A DNA stretch of 6,488 nt from Pseudomonadota bacterium (GTDB lineage: Bacteria > Pseudomonadota > Gammaproteobacteria > GCA-001735895), in NCBI GenBank assembly GCA_022545625.1, contig JACZQS010000142.1, positions 1 through 6,488 of the forward strand. Reading direction: 5' to 3'. Shown here piece after piece: positions 1 through 5,529 of this stretch (position 1 is the stretch's first letter; each line of letters starts with the position of its first letter). Made by a program: the position numbers and the translations under genes. The notes beneath the pieces were generated by a model that ran no database searches, was not told where the DNA came from, and saw only the letters and a list, made by a program, of their open reading frames with translations.

Positions 1-84
1 AGCAGGGCTATTGCTAAGTTTCACAACATAGAAATTGGTTATTTTGGGCACAACACGTTCATTCATGAATTGATCAGAGGTTCC

Positions 85-104
85 CTGGTTAAACCGGCAA
101 CCAG
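85..104. repeat. Inverted repeat CTGGTT-N8-AACCAG
   Basis: CTGGTT at 85-90 is repeated in inverted orientation as AACCAG at 99-104, with an 8-nt centre. It lies about 55 bp upstream of the candidate -35 box, a position where an activator or an upstream repressor dimer could bind. A perfect 10-bp palindrome, ATTCATGAAT, lies nearby at 61-70. No function can be assigned from sequence alone. Confidence 0.3.
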
Positions 105-147
105 AACATTCCACCAATCTGCAGATGTCGTTTATTTGCTCTTCAAG

Positions 148-164
148 GTCGATAATCGATTGAC
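148..164. promoter_or_regulatory. Operator-like palindrome overlapping the -35 box
   Basis: The core TCGATAATCGA at 149-159 is a perfect 11-bp palindrome around a central A. It ends immediately before the TTGACA hexamer. A wider imperfect dyad, GTC at 148-150 facing GAC at 162-164, covers most of the -35 box. A protein bound here would compete with RNA polymerase, so a repressor site is the natural reading. The regulator is unknown and is not encoded in the window. Short palindromes also occur by chance in AT-rich DNA. Confidence 0.3.
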
Positions 165-188
165 AGCTATATTGCTATTCTGTTTAAA
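160..188 (+). promoter_or_regulatory. Candidate sigma70-type promoter for the sox operon
   Basis: A perfect -35 hexamer TTGACA lies at 160-165. After a 17-nt spacer comes TTTAAA at 183-188, which matches the -10 consensus at 4 of 6 positions. Transcription would start near 195, leaving an untranslated leader of about 100 nt before the soxB ATG at 297. This is the best promoter-like pair I could find in the leader by eye. No transcription data support it, so it remains a sequence-based prediction. Confidence 0.5.
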
Positions 189-296
189 CTTCCTGTTCGA
201 GAAAAGATAGAGTTGTTCGGCGATTGAATTCAGCAACCATGACTCTCCAGTCGCAAATCTGTTCATCTTGATTTTACCCAAACCGAACCGACGTTT

Positions 297-1550
297 ATGC
301 ATTATTCTGCTTTAAGCCTGGTCAAGCAGGCGCTATCCGGAAATCGTGGCTGGACCCGGGCCTGGAGAAATCCAGAACCGAAGAAACAGTACGACGTAAT
401 CATTATCGGCGGCGGTGGACACGGCCTGGCAACAGCCTATTACCTGGCGAAATTACACGGTATCACCGATGTTGCGGTGCTCGAAAAGGGCTACATCGGT
501 GGCGGCAATACTGGTCGCAATACCACCATTGTGCGATCCAACTACCTGCTTAAACCGAATTCCCAGTTTTACGAGCATTCGATGAAACTGTGGGAGGGTC
601 TGAGCCAGGACTTGAATTACAATGTCATGTTCAGCCAGCGAGGCGTATTAAACCTGTTCCATACCGATGCCCAGCGCGATGCCGCCGTGCATCGTGGCAA
701 CGCAATGCACCTCAACGGCGTTGACGCCGAACTGCTTGATCTCGATGGCGTTAAGAAATTAATGCCGCATCTCGACTTTTCCAGAAATACCCGCTTCCCG
801 GTCATCGGTGGCCTCTCTCAGCCGCGGGGTGGAACCGCAAGGCATGACGCGGTTGCCTGGGGTTTCGCGCGGGCGGCCGACAGTCTCGGGGTCGATATAA
901 TTCAGAAGTGTGAAGTGACCGGCATCAGGCGTGCCGGCGACAAGGTTCTCGGTGTCGAAACTTCACGTGGCTTTATTGGCGCGGGGCAGGTGGGTGTGGC
1001 AGTCGCCGGTAACTCAAGCCGGGTATTTAATATGGTCGGCATGAAACTGCCTATCGAGAGCCATGTTTTACAGGCCTTTGTTACCGAGGGCATCAAGCCA
1101 CTGATCGACACGGTTTGCACCTTCGGGATGGGCCATTTTTATATCAGTCAGTCCGACAAGGGAGGTCTTGTATTTGGCGGTGATCTCGACGGCTACAACA
1201 GCTATGCGCAACGTGGCAACCTGCCGACCTTCAATCATGTCGTCGCCGGTGGTGTAACCATGATGCCCTGCCTCGCCCGCCTGCGGATACTGCGTCAATG
1301 GGGTGGCGTGATGGACATGTCGATGGATGGCACACCGATCATCAGTAAGACCCCGATTCATAATCTGTATCTGAATGGTGGCTGGTGTTACGGTGGCTTC
1401 AAGGCCACACCGGGCTCCGGCTGGGTATTTGCCTATACCATCGCGCATGACAAGGCCCACGAGCTCAATAAGGACTTCACCCTGGAGCGTTTTCGTGAAG
1501 GCAGCCTGATCGATGAAAAAGGCGTTGGCGCCTCACCGAACGCGCACTAG
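297..1550 (+). CDS. soxB: Sarcosine oxidase subunit beta (heterotetrameric TSOX)
   Basis: This is the flavin-bearing catalytic subunit of cytosolic tetrameric sarcosine oxidase. It oxidises sarcosine to an imine and then reduces O2 to H2O2. The 417-residue length fits the family. A Rossmann dinucleotide motif with G38, G40 and G43 is followed by an acidic strand end at E63, marking the FAD site. R80 in the TTIVR segment and K369 in GGWCYGGFKATPGSG correspond by motif to the substrate-carboxylate ligands R52 and K348 of monomeric sarcosine oxidase. H183 in GGTARHDAVAWG matches the His that carries covalent FMN in characterised TSOX. H256 lies in the conserved LPIESH segment. The N-terminus (YSALSLVKQALSG, then RGWTRAWRNPEPKK) is typical of the family, so ATG 297 is the right start. 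It is also the first ATG in frame after a TGA at 240-242. No Shine-Dalgarno is visible before it. It is the first gene of the operon, 10 nt before soxD. Residue equivalences are from memory of the family, not from an alignment. Confidence 0.97.
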   Translation: MHYSALSLVKQALSGNRGWTRAWRNPEPKKQYDVIIIGGGGHGLATAYYLAKLHGITDVAVLEKGYIGGGNTGRNTTIVRSNYLLKPNSQFYEHSMKLWEGLSQDLNYNVMFSQRGVLNLFHTDAQRDAAVHRGNAMHLNGVDAELLDLDGVKKLMPHLDFSRNTRFPVIGGLSQPRGGTARHDAVAWGFARAADSLGVDIIQKCEVTGIRRAGDKVLGVETSRGFIGAGQVGVAVAGNSSRVFNMVGMKLPIESHVLQAFVTEGIKPLIDTVCTFGMGHFYISQSDKGGLVFGGDLDGYNSYAQRGNLPTFNHVVAGGVTMMPCLARLRILRQWGGVMDMSMDGTPIISKTPIHNLYLNGGWCYGGFKATPGSGWVFAYTIAHDKAHELNKDFTLERFREGSLIDEKGVGASPNAH

Positions 1551-1553
1551 GAG
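1549..1553 (+). promoter_or_regulatory. Shine-Dalgarno of soxD
   Basis: AGGAG begins inside the soxB stop codon and lies 7 nt before the ATG at 1561. It fixes the soxD start there rather than at the in-frame ATG at 1513 inside soxB. It contrasts with soxB, which has no comparable site. Confidence 0.8.
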
Positions 1554-1560
1554 ACTAGAC

Positions 1561-1866
1561 ATGTTACGAATCGAATGCCCCTGGTGCGGGGTCCGCAACG
1601 AAGACGAGTTTTCCTATGGCGGCGACGCCTCGGTGCAGCGACCGGCCGACGGTGGCTCGCTGGACGAGTGGTACGACTACGTGTACACGCGTGATAATTC
1701 CGCCGGTCAACATACCGAACACTGGCAACACCTGAATGGATGTCGAGCCTGGATTACCGTGGTCCGAGATACCATCACGCATGAAATTTTCGACACCGCG
1801 CCGGCTTCCCCCAACCTGCCGCCCGGTTCCGGGTCCGGCAAAAAAACCAACGGGGTCAAATCGTGA
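1561..1866 (+). CDS. soxD: Sarcosine oxidase subunit delta, zinc-binding
   Basis: This is the small structural subunit of tetrameric sarcosine oxidase, and it holds one zinc ion. The 101-residue protein opens with MLRIECPWCG, giving C6 and C9. H57 and C61 in HLNGC complete the four-ligand set with the same spacing as the family's second pair (His-x3-Cys). The middle segment (DEWYDYVYTRDN, then EHWQHLNGCRAWI) is the family signature. The last 20 or so residues are a Pro/Gly/Ser/Lys-rich tail that is probably flexible. Start 1561 is chosen because of the AGGAG at 1549-1553 and because it puts the first Cys pair at the expected residues; an earlier ATG at 1513 would lie inside soxB. The stop TGA overlaps the soxA GTG. 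A run of seven A's at 1840-1846 lies just before the end. Confidence 0.94.
   Translation: MLRIECPWCGVRNEDEFSYGGDASVQRPADGGSLDEWYDYVYTRDNSAGQHTEHWQHLNGCRAWITVVRDTITHEIFDTAPASPNLPPGSGSGKKTNGVKS
1840..1846 (+). other. A7 tract at the soxD 3' end
   Basis: Seven consecutive A's encode two Lys and the first base of a Thr codon, 16 nt before the soxA start. A slip of one base backwards here would move ribosomes from the soxD frame into the soxA frame with no stop codon before GTG 1863, giving a SoxD-SoxA fusion. It may equally be an unstructured A-rich initiation region or a plain homopolymer. The tract itself is certain; its role is speculative. Confidence 0.4.
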
Positions 1867-4856
1867 GCCAGAAATTTCGCTGCGACGAGGGCGGGGCGAT
1901 CGATCGCCGCAAACCCCTGTCTTTCACCTTTGATGGTAAGACCTATCAGGGCTACGAGGGCGATACACTGGCTTCGGCATTGCTTGCCAATGGCGTTCAT
2001 TTGCTGGGCCGTAGTTTTAAGTACCATCGACCGCGTGGCATTATGTGCGCCGGCTCGGAAGAGCCCAACGCGATGGTAGAATTGCGTACCGGTGCGCGTA
2101 AGGAACCCAACACCCGGGCGACCACGATCGAGCTGTTTGACGGACTGGTTGCCAATAGCCAGAACCGTTGGCCTTCGTTGAGGTTCGACGTCATGGCGGT
2201 TAATAATTTATTTTCACCGCTACTATCCGCGGGTTTTTATTACAAGACATTCATGTGGCCGGTATCCTTCTGGACCAACGTTTACGAACATATCATCCGT
2301 CGGGCTGCCGGCCTGGGTACCGCCGCAACCGAAGCCGATCCGGATTTTTACGAACAATGCCACGAGCACTGCGATGTGCTGGTGGTGGGTGCCGGGCCTG
2401 CTGGGCTGATGGCCGCGATCAGCGCAGCGAATTATGGCGCGCGGGTAATCATTGCCGACGAGCATGCACAACTGGGTGGATCTCTGATTAACGAAAATTT
2501 CAATGTCGACGGTATATCCGGCAAAGACTGGGCCGCTCGACAGGCACAAAAACTCGCCGGGATGAATAATGTCCATATTCTTAATCGCACCACAATTTTT
2601 GGCTACTACGACCACAATACGATTGGCGCCATCGAAAAAGTCAGCGACCATGTCCCACAACCAGCCGCGGGTAAACCGCGTCAGCGCATGTGGACGCTTT
2701 ACCCCAAACGGGTAGTCATTGCCGCGGGCGCGACCGAACGGCCGCTGATATTTGGTAATAATGATAAACCCGGTGTGATGCTCGCTTCTGCCGTGCGTAC
2801 ATACATCAATCGGTGGGGGGTCAAACCCGGAAGCCGCGCCATCGTCGCAACCAATAATAGCGATGCCTATCGAACCGCAATAGATTTACACCAGGCCGGT
2901 GTCAGGGTTGTTGCCGTGGTGGATTCACGTATGCATCCAGATGCACCACTGGCTGCCAAGCTCGATGCTTTATCGATAGAGTTGATCGCAGGTAAAACAA
3001 TCGGAGCTGCCGAGGGCGGCCAGCACCTGCGATATGTCCAACTGGTTTCAACCCAGGGCCTGACCGCAGACCCACAGCGCATCGACTGTGATCTGGTTGC
3101 ATCCTCCAGTGGCTGGAATCCTAATGTGCACCTGCACAGTCAGTCGGGCGCAAAGCCGATTTACGACGAAACCATAGCCTCGTTTGTGCCAGGGCAGTCC
3201 CGTCAGGCCGAGGTATCCATCGGCGCGGCAAAAGGCAGTTTCGAATTACAGGACTGTCTCGACCAGGGTCGTGCGGCCGGTGCCGAAGCGGCAAAACTCT
3301 CCGGTTTTAAGGGTCGCCTGATAAAAACCGCCAGTGCCAGTGATGACGATGCTTACAGTATCGAGGCACTATGGATCGCACCGACGCCCTATAATAAATC
3401 CTACAAGCAATTTATCGACCAGCAAAACGACGTCAAGGCCAGCGATATCGATCTTGCGGCGCGGGAAGGTTACGATTCGGTCGAATTGCTGAAGCGCTAT
3501 ACCACGCAGGGTATGGCGACTGACCAGGGCAAAACCAGTAATGTCAATGCGCTGGCAATTCTTGCCGCACAACGCGGCGAGCCGATACCCGAAGTAGGCA
3601 CAACAACTTTCAGACCACCTTACGTCCCGGTGGCGATGGGCAATTTCGCCGGACACACGGTCGGTTACCAATTTATGCCGGTACGGCGCACCGCGATACA
3701 CGACTGGAACGAGAAACAGGGTGCGGTATTTATCGAAGCCGGAATGTGGCTGCGCGCCCGCTATTACCCGCAATCACCCGAAGACACCCTGTACGATTGC
3801 TATGTACGTGAAACCAATGCCACACGCAGTAATGTTGCGATGGTGGACGTTAGCACGCTGGGAAAAATTGATATCCAGGGCCCGGATGTAGCCGAGTTTC
3901 TGAATCGGTTATATATCAACAACTGGCTCAAACTACCGATCGGTCGCGCACGTTATGGCATCATGCTACGCGAAGACGGGGTGGTGTTCGACGATGGCAC
4001 CACGACCCGGCTCGGTGAAAATCATTATTTCATGACCACTACCACCGCTAATGCTGCACCGGTACTGGCGCACATGGAGTACTACCATCAAACGGCCTGG
4101 CCGGAACTCGACGTGGTATTTTGCTCGGTCACCGAACAATGGACCGGCATCGCGGTAGCTGGGCCCAACAGCCGCAAGTTGCTGGAAAATGTTATCGATA
4201 TCGATCTCAGTAACGAGGCGTTTCCATTCATGGCATATGGTGAATGCAAAATGAACAATATTTCGGCCCGCCTGTTCCGCATCAGTTTTTCGGGCGAACT
4301 CGCCTATGAAGTCAATGTAGCGGCTGATTATGGCGAACAGGCCTGGCTCGAACTACTGGAAGCCGGCAGGGAAATGGGAGTTAGCCCATATGGCACCGAG
4401 GCACTGGGTACGATGCGGATCGAAAAAGGCCATGTCGCCGGATCCGAACTCGATGGGCGTACTACGGCGCTGGACCTTGGACTCGAGGGCATGGCTAACC
4501 GAAGCAAACATTTTATCGGTAAACACAATTCGCAGCGTCCCGCCCTGATCGGCGATGGTCGTTTACAGGTGGTCGGCATTAAATCGGTAGAGGCAGGCAG
4601 AAACCTGCGTATCGGTGCTCACCTGGTTGACGATAAGGTTAAACTGGAGAGCGTGAGTCAGTCGCAGGGCCATATAACCGCGATAACCTTTAGCCCATCA
4701 CTCGGCTGCGGAATCGCATTGGGTTTATTACAGGATGGCGCCTCACGGCATGGAGAGCAGATCGATGCGGTCTCTCCATTACACGACGAAAAGATTCGAG
4801 TCGAAATCTGTCATCCGATTTTTATCGATCCAAAGGGGGAACTGGTCCGTGCCTGA
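1863..4856 (+). CDS. soxA: Sarcosine oxidase subunit alpha, NAD- and folate-binding
   Basis: This is the large subunit of cytosolic tetrameric sarcosine oxidase. It binds NAD+ and moves the methyl-derived carbon onto tetrahydrofolate to give 5,10-methylene-THF. The 997 residues match the family's usual size. In order they show: a ferredoxin-like N-terminal domain at about 15-100 (YEGDTLASALLANG, then GRSFKYHRPRGIMCAGSEEPN) with a single Cys, C62, so no 2Fe-2S cluster; a Rossmann motif VVGAGPAG with G176, G178 and G181; the second dinucleotide-domain motif IAAGATERP at 286-294; a GcvT-type domain from about 605 to 880 that includes VDVSTLGKIDIQGPD at 661-675; and a GcvT C-terminal barrel from about 885 to the end. 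The acidic pair D710-D711 in DGVVFDDG is the likely counterpart of the folate-site Asp of GcvT. The GTG start overlaps the soxD stop by 4 nt. Only a weak CGGGG at 1851-1855 precedes it, so coupled translation is likely. Motif equivalences are inferred without alignment. Confidence 0.97.
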   Translation: MSQKFRCDEGGAIDRRKPLSFTFDGKTYQGYEGDTLASALLANGVHLLGRSFKYHRPRGIMCAGSEEPNAMVELRTGARKEPNTRATTIELFDGLVANSQNRWPSLRFDVMAVNNLFSPLLSAGFYYKTFMWPVSFWTNVYEHIIRRAAGLGTAATEADPDFYEQCHEHCDVLVVGAGPAGLMAAISAANYGARVIIADEHAQLGGSLINENFNVDGISGKDWAARQAQKLAGMNNVHILNRTTIFGYYDHNTIGAIEKVSDHVPQPAAGKPRQRMWTLYPKRVVIAAGATERPLIFGNNDKPGVMLASAVRTYINRWGVKPGSRAIVATNNSDAYRTAIDLHQAGVRVVAVVDSRMHPDAPLAAKLDALSIELIAGKTIGAAEGGQHLRYVQLVSTQGLTADPQRIDCDLVASSSGWNPNVHLHSQSGAKPIYDETIASFVPGQSRQAEVSIGAAKGSFELQDCLDQGRAAGAEAAKLSGFKGRLIKTASASDDDAYSIEALWIAPTPYNKSYKQFIDQQNDVKASDIDLAAREGYDSVELLKRYTTQGMATDQGKTSNVNALAILAAQRGEPIPEVGTTTFRPPYVPVAMGNFAGHTVGYQFMPVRRTAIHDWNEKQGAVFIEAGMWLRARYYPQSPEDTLYDCYVRETNATRSNVAMVDVSTLGKIDIQGPDVAEFLNRLYINNWLKLPIGRARYGIMLREDGVVFDDGTTTRLGENHYFMTTTTANAAPVLAHMEYYHQTAWPELDVVFCSVTEQWTGIAVAGPNSRKLLENVIDIDLSNEAFPFMAYGECKMNNISARLFRISFSGELAYEVNVAADYGEQAWLELLEAGREMGVSPYGTEALGTMRIEKGHVAGSELDGRTTALDLGLEGMANRSKHFIGKHNSQRPALIGDGRLQVVGIKSVEAGRNLRIGAHLVDDKVKLESVSQSQGHITAITFSPSLGCGIALGLLQDGASRHGEQIDAVSPLHDEKIRVEICHPIFIDPKGELVRA
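4833..4840 (+). promoter_or_regulatory. Shine-Dalgarno of soxG inside soxA
   Basis: AAGGGGGA, within the last codons of soxA, lies 8 nt before a GTG at 4849-4851. It supports that GTG as the soxG start, against the much earlier in-frame ATG at 4735, which lies deep in soxA. Confidence 0.7.
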
Positions 4857-5457
4857 GACTCAAGCCAACGCGTTACCGGCACGCGTCTCGCCGCTGTTAG
4901 CGATAGAAGGAGATGCCATTATTGATTATAAAAACCTGCGCCTGCAGGAGCGTAAGTCTTTGACTGTCATCCAGGTTCTCGCCTTCGCAAATCAACACCA
5001 GGCCGTCGCCACCGCGATCAGCAAGGAACTCGGTATAGAATGTGCAGTAAGCCCCGGCATATGCAACGCCAACGAACATACACAGGTGGCCTGGAATGGG
5101 CCAAACAGCTGGATGATAATCGCCAGCGACGAAGCAGCAAAACGCAAGTCCGGTGCATTGATGAAGTCTTTGCAAAAGGCAGTGGCTGATACCGGGGCCG
5201 TGGTTGATCAAAGCCATGGCCGTTGCGCTTTACGCTTAAGTGGCATACATGCGCGTAAGGTGATGGCAAAAAATACCGCAATAGATTTGCATCCCATTGC
5301 GTTCGGCCCCGGACAATGCGCGTTGACCGCAGTCGCCCATATGTCGGCACTGGTAATTCAGGTAGACGATTCGCCGAGCTACGATCTATTGGTAGCGCGA
5401 AGCCTGGCGCGTTCATTTGTAGATGCGATCGAGCACGCCTGCCACGAGTTCGCATAG
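4849..5457 (+). CDS. soxG: Sarcosine oxidase subunit gamma
   Basis: This is the gamma subunit of tetrameric sarcosine oxidase, related to the folate-binding GcvT fold. Known structures place it packed against the other subunits, with no cofactor of its own. With start GTG 4849 the protein has 202 residues, close to the family's usual size of about 200. Recognisable segments are AWNGPNSWMII at 81-91, DQSHGRCALRLSG at 120-132, and the end SYDLLVARSLARSF at 177-190. The start rests on the AAGGGGGA at 4833-4840 and on the length; no other in-frame start lies near. It overlaps the soxA stop by 8 nt, which suggests coupled translation, and it closes the operon. Gamma subunits diverge more than alpha and beta, so the call leans partly on position. 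A stray GcvT-family protein is the only alternative, and the operon makes that unlikely. Confidence 0.93.
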   Translation: MPETQANALPARVSPLLAIEGDAIIDYKNLRLQERKSLTVIQVLAFANQHQAVATAISKELGIECAVSPGICNANEHTQVAWNGPNSWMIIASDEAAKRKSGALMKSLQKAVADTGAVVDQSHGRCALRLSGIHARKVMAKNTAIDLHPIAFGPGQCALTAVAHMSALVIQVDDSPSYDLLVARSLARSFVDAIEHACHEFA

Positions 5458-5461
5458 GAGA

Positions 5462-5479
5462 TTCCTGCTTTCGCAGGAA
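5462..5479. terminator. Hairpin just after soxG, possible terminator
   Basis: TTCCTGC at 5462-5468 pairs with GCAGGAA at 5473-5479 around a 4-nt TTTC loop, a perfect 7-bp stem starting 5 nt after the soxG stop. No T-run follows on either strand, so it is not a canonical intrinsic terminator. It could protect the 3' end of the transcript or help stop both convergent transcripts. It also resembles dispersed REP-like palindromes. Confidence 0.45.
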
Positions 5480-5490
5480 CGTCGGGTATT

Positions 5491-5523
5491 CGTCATTCCG
5501 GCCGTCAGAGCCGGAATCCGACG
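5491..5523. repeat. REP-like palindrome between soxG and acnB
   Basis: ATTCCGGC at 5495-5502 pairs with GCCGGAAT at 5510-5517 around a 7-nt loop. The stem is extended by CGTC at 5491-5494 facing GACG at 5520-5523, with CC bulged at 5518-5519. The pattern GTCATTCC...GGAATCC resembles palindromes dispersed in many proteobacterial genomes. It ends 7 nt before the acnB stop and so could serve both convergent transcripts. Copy number in the genome cannot be judged from this window. Confidence 0.5.
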
Positions 5524-5529
5524 TAAAAG

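Larger units (their letters stand above)
1..296. other. AT-richer leader upstream of soxB, no confident gene
   Basis: This stretch is visibly richer in A and T than the sox genes and holds no gene I recognise. Two mirror-image open frames reach the left edge. One is on the + strand, open from 1 to a TAG at 208-210. The other is its exact antisense on the - strand, open from 174 down to 1. Neither translation resembles a family I know and neither has a convincing start with a ribosome binding site. One of them could be the end or beginning of a neighbouring gene cut by the window, or both could be chance. The rest of the stretch holds a candidate promoter near 160-188 and several dyads. It does not contain the end of glyA, which sits upstream of soxB in some sarcosine operons. 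Confidence 0.6.

Noticed and set aside
132..266. 44-residue open frame on the - strand in the leader
   Set aside because: No ribosome site, no recognisable motif, and it overlaps the candidate promoter.
1068..1460. 130-codon open frame on the - strand inside soxB
   Set aside because: It is fully antisense to the conserved SoxB catalytic region, and its translation looks like no protein family.
1513..1560. Extended N-terminus for soxD from ATG 1513
   Set aside because: It lies inside soxB, lacks a ribosome site, and would shift the zinc Cys pair away from the usual residue positions.
1876..2170. Possible 2Fe-2S cluster domain at the SoxA N-terminus
   Set aside because: The fold is ferredoxin-like, but only one Cys (C62) is present, as is usual in this family, so no cluster can be held.
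3369..3773. 134-codon open frame on the - strand inside soxA
   Set aside because: It lies antisense to well-conserved SoxA sequence; it is a shadow of the coding frame.
4735..4848. Extended N-terminus for soxG from ATG 4735
   Set aside because: The 38 extra residues lie over the conserved SoxA C-terminus and would make SoxG too long; GTG 4849 has a good Shine-Dalgarno.
5018..5455. 145-codon open frame on the - strand across soxG
   Set aside because: It is antisense to the gamma subunit, Arg- and Ser-rich in the way shadow frames are, with no recognisable motif.
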